From the NCBI GenBank assembly GCA_013396755.1, contig VWZF01005201.1, positions 62,001 to 126,000 on the forward strand: 64,000 bases of DNA, read 5' to 3'. Below are positions 1-40,638 of this stretch, piece after piece. This stretch comes from Sclerurus mexicanus. Its lineage: Eukaryota; Chordata; Aves; Passeriformes; Furnariidae. The position numbers were made by a program, and so were the translations under genes. Numbering within the stretch: position 1 is the first letter of the stretch; the number at the start of each line of letters is the position of its first letter. The notes under the pieces are model-generated. The model saw nothing but the letters and a program-made list of their open reading frames with translations, was not told the origin of the DNA and did not search any database.

Positions 1-2813
1 GCAGACCTGTCTTTGGAGCAGCAAAGTTCCTTCCTTCCCTGCTCCTCTCCTTTCTCCCATCCTTCCCTGCTCTGCCTTTCTCTCTGGGAGGTGCTGCTTG
101 TGCCAGCCAGGAGCTTGGCATCGAGGTTTAATGCTTAGCAACACCAGGACAAGGGGCCTCAGCTTTCCCTGTCCGGGTCCAGCACTTGTCTCCCGGGCCC
201 TGGACTCCAGGAGGGAGTGAAGGTCAGGCTCTGCCTGTGCTGGAGTTATATTCTGTGGCAGGAATGAGATGAGTTGATTTGGCTACCCAGGGATACCCAG
301 GGAGGCAGATCTGAATGGCATAAAAAGGTGAATTTAAAGTAGATTATCGAAAACACATTAAAAGCCATCGTAGCCTTTCTGACTCCGTTCAATGGCCTTA
401 GTCCTGCGTATTGCAAATTGCTGCTAGTAAGTTTTGGGATCTGGAAAACAGCTGCTTTTCAGATGAGATTTGGAATGATTTTTAGTTTTCTTAGAAAAAC
501 TTCCGTGTTTTCTCAGTGATTGGACTGTTCACGAGAATTTGTGTGCCTGGTGGGAAGAAGGAGTCTGGGGAAAGTGTCCTGGGAATCCTGCTGGCTCATC
601 CCAGTGCTCTGGAGCCCACAGTGGTGCCAGAGCTGCGGGGCCTGCAGAACCCCACCAGGCTGTGTGATTAAGTGTGCCTTTGCTGTTTGGTTTTCAGGAG
701 TGCTGTTGTGCACTGAGGGGCTGCAGCTGGAATAAGCCCCTGTTCCTACAGCCTTCCTGGCTGCCAGCTGGCACTAGATTAGGAGAAAACCAAATCATCC
801 GCTGATTCTTTCCCCACAAACATCTCTGTGAGGCATAAAAGGCTACTGTTCAAAACCAAAGGCAAATGGAGGGGCTTGAACAGCCCCTGCTGCTAACGTG
901 GGATAATCCAATTTGGCAGGAGGGAGGCTGAGCCGGCGGGCTCCTTCCCAGAGCTGTGCCTGCCTCTGGTTTGCAGCTGGAGAAAATCTGGGATGTTTGT
1001 CATTAATAAATGCCAGGGCTGCCCCAGGGACAGCATAGCTGATAGAGCCACCCCGGGGCTAGTTCTTGCTGTAAGAGACAGCATGAGGGACCACTTGGTG
1101 TGAGCTTACTGCTCTGTGGGCATCACACAGGAAAGCTGGACGTGAGCAGGGAAGAGGGATAAGAGGTGGGAGAGGTTCAGGAGCTGGGAGTGTTCAGCCC
1201 AGGGAAGAGGAGGCTCTGCTGAGACCTTCAGCACCTCAAGGGGCTCTAAGAGAGGGTGCCCAGAGAAGCTGTGGCTGCCCCATCCCTGTAAGTGTCCAAG
1301 GCCAGGTTGGACAGGACTTGGAGCAAACTGCAAGAGTGGAAGGTGTCCCTGCCCATGGCAGGGGGTAGAATGAGATGAGCCTTAGAGTCCCTTCCAGGCC
1401 AAACCATCCTGTAATTCAGTGATTAAGCTGCTTTTAAGGGAGCTGATAAGCACAAGATTTGTCCTATTTGTCCCCAGCCCCTCCTGCCCCTCAGCCCACC
1501 TTGTAGGGCTGGGCATCCTTCTCCTCATGCCGCCTCCTGCTCGTGGGAAGTGGGGCTGTGTGGGAGCCTCTTGTCTAGACAGCATCACCTCACCCCTGCC
1601 TCAAATCCTTGCTCCCTCCTCCCAGGCCCAGGCATCTCTCCCAAATGGAGCATTTTCCACGGGTCTCTGGGGCCTGAGGTGTGGGGACATTGCTGTCCAT
1701 GTCCCCTGGGGTGGTGGCTCCAGTGGGCACATCCCGTGCTCCCTGTGAGCTCCTCCCTGCAGCCTCCACACAGACCAGAGCCCAGGAGGAGCAGCAGAGT
1801 AAATCATGTCACAGGGAGGCTGCTCTGTGTGCCCAGCAGCTGAGGGATGGCTCGGCTTCCTTTGGACTTGCATTTTCACTGAAAAGGGGATTTATTGCTT
1901 TTATTTAGTTTGCACTATGCTGGAGTGTTGCGGCCTCGTAAAGCAAAAGCAAAATACATGAGAAATCTTTATGAGCTGCAAGTGCCCCGTTGGCTTGGAT
2001 GGTATTTCTTGGTTGCCCTGGCTCACGGTAAATAAGGAGAGGAGAGAGGGCACTGCTGGAGCGGGGAAGGGCTCAGGCTCAGCTGATCCTGGCATTGATG
2101 GGGACCCAGAGCCATCCTGGGGATGTCTAGAAGAGCATCGCTTTTGCAAAGGGAGTTGTTTCCTCTGCAGCTGTAGTTGCTGTGTTTCACAGCCCTGTGT
2201 GCTGTCTGGCTGGCTGGCTGTGGGATGTACAGTACACGAGCACAGGCCCTTTGCCTCCCACCCGCTCGCAGATTTCTTTATGTTCTTCTTTCTCCCCCTG
2301 CCCTGACTCCCCATTGCCCTCATTGTTCTTTGTCTTATTTGATTTGGTTTGATTTAATTTTTATTCTATTTTATTTCCCCTTGTCTGCTCATCACCTGTG
2401 TGTCTGTCAAACCAGCCCAGGAGAAACGCAGTGTCGAGTTCCTAAAACCCCCCAACCCCTAAACCCACCAGCCTTCCACAGTCTGATTTCCCTGCAGAAA
2501 GCGTGGCACTGATTAGTGGCAGAGCAGCGGTGCCGTTTGAGACTCATTTTTAAAAAACTAATAACAATAAGGCATAAAAACCGTTTTTATCCACGGAGCT
2601 GAGTCCTTAAAGGGGCCGTACATTGGCAAAGCCACCAGAGCATCACGGTGTCCTCGGTGTCCCCACCCCGGCGTGGCGTGACCCCGCCGGAGCACTCGGG
2701 TGGTGTTTGTGCCGCGGCGTTGGCGTTCCCGGTGGCGCAGCCCCGGCTGCTGTGCCCGTTTGGCCCTGCTGGCTGTGCTTTCCCTCACCTGCTGTGATGC
2801 TCTCGCTCTGTAG
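1..2813 (+). other. Upstream intron or 5' region of KCNT1
   Basis: No coding exon was recognised here. The stretch holds a CR1 fragment (about 1130-1428) and, from about 2640, an increasingly CpG-rich sequence leading to the first recognised exon. I looked for N-terminal exons resembling the Slack-A or Slack-B starts and found none, so they probably lie before base 1. Confidence 0.6.
1130..1428 (+). repeat. CR1 LINE fragment
   Basis: Shows 'gaagctgtggctgcccc', 'aaggtgtccctgcccatgg' and the 'cccttccaggccaaacc' tail of avian CR1, with an internal deletion. Confidence 0.85.
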
Positions 2814-31103
<28,290 letters not shown>

Positions 31104-31283
31104 GTGCCCCCGTGCCCAGAGCCCCTGCCAGGGCCGCAGGGCACCGGCACAGGCGCTGCAGAAGAGGACGGGCAGCCAGAGGGGACGGCGGCGGCGGCGG
31201 CTGCCCGTGGGTGCCCCGGAGAAAGGCCGTGCCCAGCCTGGCTCTGCACCGTGGGAGGGACACCCAGAGCCCCGGGAGGGGCA

Positions 31284-31402
31284 GGACGGCTGGACAGACC
31301 CACGGCTGGACAGACCCACAACTGGGCACAGCCACGGGTGGGCAGAGCCACGGCCAGACGCACCCACGGCCGGACAGACCTGTGGCCGGACAGACGGAGC
31401 GC
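31284..31402. repeat. GC-rich tandem repeat in the KCNT1 3' UTR
   Basis: Repeats of 'ggctggacagacccac' with GGCCGGACAGACC variants. Confidence 0.85.
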
Positions 31403-32477
31403 CGGCGGCCGCGCACCCCGTGGATTTTAACCTTTTCTACCACTCCCAGAGCTCGGGAGCCGGCCCTGCTGGGGCTGGGGGCCATGGCCGAGCAGGGCTG
31501 TGTCCGATGCCGCCCCACACCGTGCAGGTTGGTTGTGTCTGATGGGGCTGCTCAACACGGGAGCAAAACTGCACCGAAATCCTCCTCCTCCTCCTTCACC
31601 AGGTGTGCCCCGGGCTCCCCAAACTTCTGCTCTGTCACCCAGCTCATGTTCTTCGCACTCTGCTGGGTCTCTGCTCCGGGTGTCTGTGCCAGGAGCTGCA
31701 CTGGGTGGTGGGGAAGGACCTGCTAGTGCTGTGGGATGGATGGGACGGGCGGTGCAGCCCCCACTGGTGCCATGGCAGGGGCTGCTCTGCTCTCACAGAC
31801 CAAAACACGCCGAGCCCGGGTGACCAAAAGCCGTGCCATTCCCATGGCTGCGGGCACGGTGCCCCTGGCTTTGTGTCCCCTGCCACTGCTGCTGCTGCCG
31901 GGGGGATTTGGGGATCCCTGTCCCGGGGGTGGGATGGGGCAGGCTGGCCAGGCCCACCCACCCTTGGCCGGGGTGGTTCGATGTCTCAGCTCAGCCCCTT
32001 CCCCTCCATCCAGGAGCACTTTGGGGTCCAACCCTCCCTTTGGTCCCGGTCGTGGCTTTTTGTCCTTCCCCTCCCCGTGGCCCTGGATCGGTCACACCGT
32101 TAAGGCAGCGGGTTCTGCCTGTGCCCCCCACCCAGCCCGGCCCCCTGGCAGCTCCAGCCACCCCTGGTTCTCCCTTTATCCCCCATCCCTGGGGCTTTGC
32201 CCACCCCGCGGGGACCCGGTGGCAGCAGAAGCACCAGGTGTGTTTTCCATCTGTTTCTGCACATGTGGGAAGGGTTTATCTGCCTGCCAAGTGACAGCCA
32301 AGGCACGGTTAAAGTTCTATACTTTTGTGTTCATCTCTTAAAACTCCAATGTGTTGGGTTGGGTTTTTTTTTTAACAAAAAGCCCGGAAAGCACAACATG
32401 GCCGTGAAATCCCATCAGCATCCAGCTGAGTGGTTTATTGCCACTGACATCCCCTGTTTGCTCCCCAGGACACCCCC

Positions 32478-32483
32478 AATAAA
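32478..32483 (+). terminator. Candidate KCNT1 poly(A) signal AATAAA
   Basis: First canonical AATAAA downstream of the KCNT1 stop in a suitable context, with 'tgtttgaaatgacagtgtt' about 25 bp beyond it as a possible downstream element. Confidence 0.55.
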
Positions 32484-34098
32484 TGTTTACAGAAAAGAAG
32501 CCAAAACCTGTTTGAAATGACAGTGTTAAACAGTTGGGGAGCGCTGCCCATCCTGCCCGTGGCGCTAGAGAAGAGTTGGGGATGCCCAGGGCAGGACCTG
32601 TGCCAAGGTAGGACCTCAAGAAGGTCTTGAGAGAGACCTGCTGTGCCTGAGTGGGGTTTGGGGTCCATCTTTTATTCTTTTCCTTGGTGTTTTTCCCTGA
32701 GGTGCTGGGCAGGAGGCCCTGGGCGAGGGCACATCCCGGGCTCAGAGAGGGAAAAGCGAGGAGCCAACCCTCCCACCCCAGTGAGCTCTGGGCACAAACA
32801 GAACTGTCTCTAATGCTCTTTTCGGGTTGTTTTGTTGGGTTATTTCCTCTTTTTTCAGTTATTAATTTTGTAGCTATTTGGTTAAGGCAGATCCATGTTT
32901 TATTTATTTCTGTTTGTAACTTCACGTGTCAAATCTCTCATTTCAAATGAAGAAAAAGAAGTTACAGGTTAAAAAATGGGTGGGGTTGAAGTACTAAAAC
33001 ACACGTTGGCTCTGTGTTAATTTAAAGCCTCAAAACGCTCAGATCACCCCAAAAATGCCTCATCAAGCATTTATATATTTAATTATCTACACTGGAGGCA
33101 GAGCATTTTCCAAACCCCATGTTTCCATGGGAGAGTGGAACAAAGCAAGTGTTACAAGCTTAAAAAACACCCCAAATCCCAAGTAAAAGCCAAGCTGTGA
33201 TCATCTGCACGTGTTTACTCCGAATATACCATTTTTAGGAGTTTTTTTTTGTTTCACTGGCTGCTGGGTGCAGGACGGGGTGAGCACCGTGGGGGTGGGT
33301 GCAGAGCAGCAGACACAGCTCCTTGGTTAAACCCTCTCTTTTCAAGACACTGGAATTCCCTGTAAGGAAATGACTTTAAATGTCCCAGCCAGCGCCAGCA
33401 GCCGGCTCAGCCCTGTGGCTGGTCCCTGTTCCAGGGGCTCCACCACAGCCTGGGGTCCCTCTCCTTCCCCTCTGGACACACACTTGACCCTTAATTCCAG
33501 GAGATGATCAGCCCGAGAGGAAACCACAAACCCAGAGGCCTGAAGAGCCCCGTGGTTTGTGCCCCCACAGCCTCAGCTTCCCACATTTTGGTGATGTTCC
33601 GTGTCCAAGCCCCTGCACTTACGGCAGGAGCTCCACAGACATTCCTTCTCCGGTGTAAATTTCCAGCCAAACTCCTCGTGGGATGGAGAAACAGCCCCTG
33701 TAGATATTCACCCGTGGGCAAGGCAAGGCTCTTTTCTAATTCTTTAGCCTCAGTTACAATACTAATGTAAAAACAGAAGCATTTTATTTTTCTAATGGTC
33801 CTGGAAACGTCGGTGCAGCGACAGGAGCCGTTTCTGCTGTCAAAGGGCTGCTTGGGAGAGGAGCACACGGACCTTCCACAGATGGTTTTTGCTTCCAACC
33901 ACTTGGGGAAATCTGCTTTTCGGAAGGAAAGGGTTGTGCTCCAGTGCAGAGAGAGGACAGGCCCTGGGGAGAGGCAGAAACGGGGACAGCTGGGATATTT
34001 TGGGGTTTTCCAGCAGCATGTTACATGTCCACTAACGTTTGATACGCTCAGTATGGACTAAATCCATCTATCCTGCATTAAACAAATATTACGATATA

Positions 34099-34104
34099 TT
34101 TATT
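34099..34104 (-). terminator. AATAAA overlapping the stop of the candidate terminal exon
   Basis: Reads AGGAAATAAATAT on the minus strand, so the TAA at 34100-34102 lies inside the AATAAA. Meaningful only if the minus-strand transcript is real. Confidence 0.3.
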
Positions 34105-37100
34105 TCCTGTTATACCCCTTTTTATTTAATCTCTCTAGAACATGCTGTTTGTATTCCGAGGTCAGCTCCTGCATGGACTTTTTAGCAGCTACAGCAGGTG
34201 AAACTCCCACCTTTCCTCTCGGAGCCCGAGCTCCGGGAGCTGTTCTGGGACGCCGCCCAGGGGAGAGGGTTTTGTACAATTCCTGTGAAGAGGCTTCACG
34301 GTTCTGTAAAGACAAATGAAAATAAAAGAGCTGCATGCAGCAACAGGAGAGCCTCCTGCCTGAGGGTGCTTTTTTCTCGGGGCAAATGTGTATTTTAAGA
34401 TCCAGGGCTTTAAATGAGGTTCAGTCAGCTTTTCCAAGCCTGGGACACGTGAAATTTTATTTTTTAAGCTCAGCTTTTAAAGCTCTTTGTGCCTGGATAC
34501 ATAAAGATTGCCTGGTGGGGTAGAGCAGCACTTAAAGAGCATTTAATTCATTTATTTAATCCTTATTGTCTATGATTTAATAAATGAATTACATTTTGTG
34601 GGAGGTTTTGCTGATGGTGAGCCAGGATTCAATGCATGTTCTTCTACCTCCCAACACTTCCAGATTTTTCACTGACTCACCAGTTTCCAAGATTTCCAGG
34701 GGAAAAAAACCCATTTCTAGAAATACACAGAGATTTTAACTTGGAGATCAAATGCAGGTAAGCGGGGATTCGGTTCAGCATTTGAAGCAAATATTGTGAT
34801 AATCTATTTATTTAAAGAAGGGCACAAACAAGGGCCCTTAAAGAGGGAAGATCATTCTGGGATTAACAGAATAGTAAATTTATGCAAGTCAAGCAGAAAG
34901 AAATCCCTGTTAAATTACCTTTTAATTATTGCCTTTAAACAGGACAAATCTGGTCCTGGAGACCAAATTGCTCTCATTTCCCAGGAGAGGTGAACGTCAA
35001 CAATTACACCCAAAATCAGGGGATTTCAACACCCCAAAGAGCAGCTCTTGATGTGTAAAACTCCACCCCGGGCTGCAGGACAGGGTTTCATATTCCATAC
35101 CAGGGCCCTCAGAGCTTCTCAGCAGTGGGTTCTTCATCCTGCTGCACCTCTTTCTCCGGTTTCACCTCCCACAGCATCAGACTCGGGAAAAGAAGAGGCA
35201 ATAACCCTGCAAAATGAACCAAAATCCATTTAAATCTTTGCCCCAGTTGGAAAAAAAAAGCTTCTAACACTGGAAACTTCTTGTAGGAGAAGATAAAAAA
35301 TCTAGAGCACTAAAATATACATTAAAAATCCTGGTGCTGACGTGGCTGGAAAATAAAAAGGCAACAAACCTGTGAAGGATTTTTTATTTTGCTGTAAATT
35401 CAGGTTTTATAGTTATTCCCTGGAAGACAAAGGGTAGAAAGAAATGGGTTTTTCTTTGCTCAGATTTCCATGCAATGCCACAGTAATTCTGGGAGGTTTA
35501 TTTGCTTCCAACCTGCTTTCAAGTGCCTCATTTGAATGGGACCAAATGCTGTATATTGAATTTTTAATCATCCCTGCTGCACACATCAGTTTAAGACACT
35601 TCCCCGGAGGTTTTTTCTCCCCCTGCTACAATAAATATGTGATTTCTGAACAGGTTCAGAGGGATGGATCAGAAAACTATGACAGGGTTTCAGGAGCAAG
35701 ATGAAAGTAAATTTATATTTAGCACAGACAAGTAAATAAATTCAGCCTGTAATTTTACGACAGGAATGTGACCGTGTTGAGCGCTCAGAGTGGGGAGGGA
35801 AGGGGCATGAAATGAGTCTTTCCACGTCTGGAATTTATCCTGATGCCACATGGACTCTGTTTTATATAATTCAATTATATTTAATACACTTTCAGCTACT
35901 GAGCTGCATTTCTGTCACTCCTTCCCTCCAAACATTGAGTGACTCTCTGTCTGCAGTCTGGGGACAAGACTGGGGATCAATTAGGAACTGAACAACAATA
36001 AAAGCAACATTTAAATTAGGAAATCTTTTCAGTTAACTTGGCCCTTACCCCGAAGGGATGTCCCTGCAGGGATCTCCCCTCCCTGGGGGTGTCCAGGCCA
36101 GCTTGGAGGGGCTTTGACATCCCTTCCAACCCAAACCATTCCATGAGTCTTCCTTCATATGGAGAGCCACAGTCCCAACAGCATTTTTCTTTGCATGGCC
36201 CAATTTTAGGGACTTTTGCCAGCCCACTGCCAAAGCCTCGGGTGCTTCAGCCCCACAAACCACTGACAAGTAACTAATGGTCACCCTGACAGCCCGAACC
36301 AACATTAAACAAACCTCATGTTCCCGTTCCAGTGGTGGGAATGGCATTTTCCCTTAAAACTGTGGCTTATTTTTCCGAGGAGAGTCGAACTTACCACTGG
36401 GAGAAGAGCAAAGATGGAGCTTTTCCTGCTCTCCCTGGAAACCTGGAACCTTCAGGCCCCCGAGACCAGGACGAGCCTTAAGACACCTGCAGGAGAAAGC
36501 TCAGGAGAGCAGGGAAACGCTGGGCTTGCAGAGGGATTTTATATTGACAGAAAAAGCTTCATGTTGTGACCTGTCACAGTTACCTGGGGAGAGTCTCTCA
36601 GGAGGCATCTTTGTCTGCTGCAACAAAGTGTTAAAGTTAAATCCATCCCTGGAAACTTTAAATATAATATAAATAATAAATATAATTGTAACACCAAAAG
36701 AATTACAGAGGTCAGATGAAATTACTTTTTCTCCCGTTTTTAAGACTCAGGTTTCAGATATCTAATTAAACGACAGAACATCTGAACAACCTGAGGAGAA
36801 TTCCATTTTTAATGTGTCCAATGATGTATTTCAGACATCCAAAAATACTTGAGTGGACCCCAGGATATCCCAAACTGGCCTGAGCAATGTTCTCTGAAGG
36901 TTTCCACTTACCAGCAGCAGAGACAACCCCCCCACCAAAATATTTCACAGATTTCTTCAGTTCTGCAGCAAAAATGGCACAAAATCCCCCCAAAATCCTC
37001 CTCCTGGAGTGATGTCCTTGGAGAGCTCCAGAGCAGCCTGAGCACCAAACCTGCTGCCCAAATCACACCACGGGACTCACCCCCACCCTGCCACGCTGCT

Positions 37101-37122
37101 TCAACTCATTCCATTGAAACCC
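34100..37122 (-). other. Candidate unannotated spliced transcript between KCNT1 and CAMSAP1
   Basis: On the minus strand five segments are bounded by consensus acceptor and donor sites: 37081-37122, 36912-36962, 36395-36486, 35101-35206, and a terminal segment entered at 34303. The introns between them would be 118, 425, 1188 and 797 bp. The terminal segment is open for 67 codons (NREASSQELY... to ...NKKGYNRK) and its stop overlaps an AATAAA. The 35101-35206 segment can also close a frame ending PEKEVQQDEEPTAEKL with a stop at 35109-35111. The reading frames do not join into one clear protein across all segments, and no family was recognised. It may be a lineage-specific gene, a lncRNA, or chance. 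Confidence 0.3.
36070..36152 (+). repeat. CR1 LINE 3' tail
   Basis: Ends 'ccttccaacccaaaccattc'; internally deleted. Confidence 0.75.
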
Positions 37123-38529
37123 CTAATTAAAGGCAAGTTAATTGGCTAAGCAGAGCATGGATAATGACAACACACATCCCTAAGCACTGGTACATTCCAG
37201 GGGTGCTCAGCAGGTCCCAAATCCCAGCACAGTCCAGAGGGAAGGTGACACACCTGGTTTAAACACTGAATTAAATAAAATACAAAGTGAAGGGGCAATC
37301 AAACATAAAGGAAAATTTCAGTCCTGGGAACTCATTCATGTTACTCTTCAAACGACAGCCCCAAACTGGATGCAGGAAGGGCAAACTCCAGGTTTCTACA
37401 CTCCATTCCACTGTGCAGAGGGGACGAAAGTCAGACTTATTTTCTTTGCACACTCCACCTTTCCAGCAGCCCAGAGTAACTTATTAAGGTCTTTAAAATA
37501 AGTCAGCATTTTCAAAATTAAGATTATTCCTGAACCCTTCCTCCACCAGAGCTGGATGAAAACGAGACAAGGACACGTTAACTACAAACACAAAGAGCAC
37601 GTGTAACACAGACTGATGTATGAGAGCTCGACAAAAAGAAATTGCACTTAAAAGCACTTTAAAGATGCACATTCTCGTATTGATGTGGGAGAAACTGGTA
37701 AGAAACTGAGAGGGGGCAAAGACAGAGCTCCCACTTTCTGCCCCTCCCAGGAAGCACAGCCAGACCCTCTGTGAGCAGCTGGAGGTTTGGGTTTACCCAA
37801 AGCCAGCTCTGCTAAGAGGGAACAACCCTGGCTCCAACTAATGCCGGAGAGTCAGAAACCCCCTGCAATGAGGATTCCATGAATTCAGCCCCAAAACCAA
37901 CACTAACAAGGCTCTGCAAACACAGTCCTACAACCACCTTTTCCCCTGGGCTGAAACAGTTAAATTTGGAATTATCCAAACTAATTGAATAGAATACATC
38001 ATTCTCCCTTCCACAAAACACTGCCTGCATTTGCCTCCACACAGGGACAGTTTTCCAACAGTCCCTGCACATTCACCCACAAATCCTATCCTGTTCCTTC
38101 CAACAAGCTTCTCTTCCCCCTGTGCTCAGAGCAATGCACTTTATTCCTCGCCAAGGTATTCACATTGATGGGGTTTTCCTAATAACTAAAACTCAAGACT
38201 AAATTTCAGGTGACTGAATCTCTTGGAAAACCACCAATGTTCTGTCACTGACTACACAGCTCAAACACCAGCAGCCAAATTCAGGAGTCTGAAAACTGAT
38301 GAAATAAATCCTCACAACGAAACAAACACTTAAGCTACTTCCCAGTTTTCTGAAGGCCTTTTGCTCCAGTCCTTGCACACTGCACTCAGGGTCAGGAGAA
38401 AGGAGCTCGTCAGAAATCCTTACAGCTCCTCCCAGGCCAAGCTTTACTGAACAGAACAGCACATCTTTAAAGCTTATTAGTTCTTTGAGGGGATGAAGTG
38501 TCACACCAACAAAAGTACACATGAAATAA

Positions 38530-40335
38530 AAAAGGAAATCAGTTAATGATTTTTATTAAATTTCAGTGTTTCATAAAATAAATATGGTTTATAATATCAA
38601 ACAGTGAGAAATAAAGCACAAGCATGGAAAGCATGGTAACAAAAGTTCCACTCCTGACGGTGTTTAATACTCAGCACTTTGGAAACCATAAAGCCTTTAA
38701 TTATTTACAAGCAGCAAACTATCCAACATCATTTACAAAGTTGCAGCAGCCTAGTCGGGGAGTACTGGAGGGGGAAAGCACGGGGAGACCACCCTGGAAG
38801 CCCTTCCCTTTGCCCTGCCCAGCCAGCACTGAATTCCGTACCCAATTCCCCGCGCACAGCCCAGGGGCCGCAGCCAGAGCTCACCCCGGTGCTGCAGGGC
38901 CTCCTGCACTCCAACACCCATTCAAGGAACACTTCAGACAAAGGAACACATGTGCAAACCGAAGTTAGAACCTCCATGACCAGGGGCAGGAGTGTCAGAC
39001 CCACGAGGAGCAGATTAAATTAGGGGATTCCTACAGGAACCTACCTGGGAAAACCAGCGGGGCCAAGGGTGACACGGGGGAGTATTAAAATAAAAAAAAA
39101 AAAGAAAAAGAACTGCAAATATACCCTGTTACCACAGACAAAAATTTAATCTGCTGAAACACAAAGACTTTTAAGGTCATAACTCAAGATTTAATATTTC
39201 AACATGAAAAGAAATCCAAGCCGTTCGACTTATTTGGGCTTTTGAAACAAATGCAAATGTCTCTGTTTAAAAATTGCTTTCAAATGAGAAAAACAAATCA
39301 ATATATATTAATATATCACCCAAAATAAAAAACATAACACACTCTTCATTGTAGAGCATGCTGCTCATTCAGAATAGAGACAGGACAAAGAAAGTAGAAT
39401 TACATTTCATGATGTAATAAAAACATTAAAATCTGTGATCATTAAGTGCACCATCGTACAGGAGTAGCGTGCTCAGAGTGGAAATGTTCTATACCTACCA
39501 GAATCCACCTTAGTAAAGCAAACAAATCTTTAGGACACTACCTGGAACTGAAATCAGTAATCACTGTGCTCCATTGGGTTAAGCTTCCGTCAGGCACATT
39601 CCAGCCATAGCACCTGTTATGCCTCTTCATGATTGTATTCCAGAGATCTTTACATCTGTGAACAATTATTGGTTTTTTTAGAAAAAGACTGGCTTTTGCA
39701 ATCCTTGCAATGCTTATTCTAAACAGATACTGCAGGTAAACTCTGTTCTGAGCAGCACGAGTTGGGGCTTTAGTCAGAAATCTGAGAGCTGGACTTAGGT
39801 CGGCAGTAGATCCAGTACAACAACTGCATGTATTAAACAGTTCCTTGAAGAGTCTCAAAGGAAGATTTCCCTAAAGACTGTTTAAAAAACCAAACCAAAC
39901 CCAAAGCACTTCACCCAAGATCTGTTCAATCCTTCTACCCAAGTTCGGAGCTCGCCAACTGTTAAGAATGACAAGAAAAAGGGGGCGATGAGGTGGAGGG
40001 GAAAGAGAATTAAATTATTCCCAATTTGTACCGATGAAAAGCTTCAAGTAAAAGGAAATCCACTTGTTAAAGGTCTTGCTACATGCACAGTCCCTCGTCA
40101 GCCAAAAGCCACAGTAGTTAGAGCATTGGGTGTAACAGCAGATCGATCATTCCTAAAAAACACTGGCAACGTTCCTTCATCCTCAAGAACCTGCACCCAC
40201 GGCGTCTGTCCCGGAGCTTCTCAGAAAATGGTTATGGTTCTGCACATCTCACCCCACACTGGAGGAAAACGGTAAACATGTCTTCTCTTGATGCAATCCC
40301 AAGCGAGCAGACGTTCTCCCCGGGAGAGCTGGGTG
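38530..40335 (-). other. CAMSAP1: CAMSAP1 3' UTR (probable extent)
   Basis: Runs from the stop to the AATAAA at 38552-38557 (minus), which a GU-rich stretch follows on the transcript strand. A 106-codon open frame occurs within it (39538-39858, minus), of unknown meaning. Confidence 0.6.
38552..38557 (-). terminator. Candidate CAMSAP1 poly(A) signal AATAAA
   Basis: On the minus strand AATAAA is followed at a typical distance by a TG-rich element (reading tgtgtacttttgttggtgtg, plus 38505-38524 region), a good cleavage context. Confidence 0.6.
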
Positions 40336-40638
40336 TCATTTCCGAGTCTGGCTCTTCTTTGGCACTGCGGGTCGCTTGGCCTGCCACAAGTGGTTATGGA
40401 TGGTCAGGGCGTCCACGCTCACGGACATGGTTTTGGCTGGAATCACGTTAAACTGTTTTCTGTCCGAGCTGTACTTATACAGTTTGTCAATCATTTTCTT
40501 GGTGATGCTCTTTGGCCCCGTCCCAGTGAGCTTGTAGATCTCCTCCGTGTCGGGGTAGTAGCAGTAAAGTGCTCGGAACTGGCAGCCGGCGTCGCGGAAC
40601 AGGATGATGTAGTGGTTGGCATCACACTTCTCCAGCTC
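40336..40638 (-). CDS. CAMSAP1: CAMSAP1 exon 17 (CKK domain, terminal coding exon)
   Basis: Encodes ELEKCDANHYIILFRDAGCQ and the rest of the CKK fold (RALYCYYPDTEEIYKLTGTG, MIDKLYKYSSDRKQF), ending RPAVPKKSQTRK. This is the domain that recognises microtubule minus ends. Acceptor 'cggaatgcag'; stop at 40336-40338. Confidence 0.98.
   Translation of the reverse strand, partial: ELEKCDANHYIILFRDAGCQFRALYCYYPDTEEIYKLTGTGPKSITKKMIDKLYKYSSDRKQFNVIPAKTMSVSVDALTIHNHLWQAKRPAVPKKSQTRK

Larger units (their letters stand above)
31104..32505 (+). other. KCNT1: KCNT1 3' UTR (probable extent)
   Basis: Non-coding sequence from the stop codon to just past the AATAAA at 32478-32483, which a T/G-rich stretch follows. 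It contains a GC-rich 'GGACAGACCCACGGC' tandem repeat (31284-31402). The cleavage position is inferred, not observed. Confidence 0.6.
32506..38529. other. Interval between the convergent KCNT1 and CAMSAP1 3' ends
   Basis: About 6 kb, becoming AT-rich after 32.8 kb. Holds one CR1 fragment (36070-36152) and a chain of minus-strand sequences bounded by consensus splice sites (34100-37122, described separately). No recognised protein family was found. Confidence 0.6.

Noticed and set aside
34189..34303. Second open frame through the candidate terminal exon (ending REERWEFHLL)
   Set aside because: Two frames of the same short segment look protein-like, which shows that appearance alone is weak evidence; neither is asserted as coding.
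37812..38522. Minus-strand open frames near 37.8-38.5 kb as further exons of the candidate transcript
   Set aside because: Acceptor-like sequences exist, but I could not find matching donors with consistent phase.
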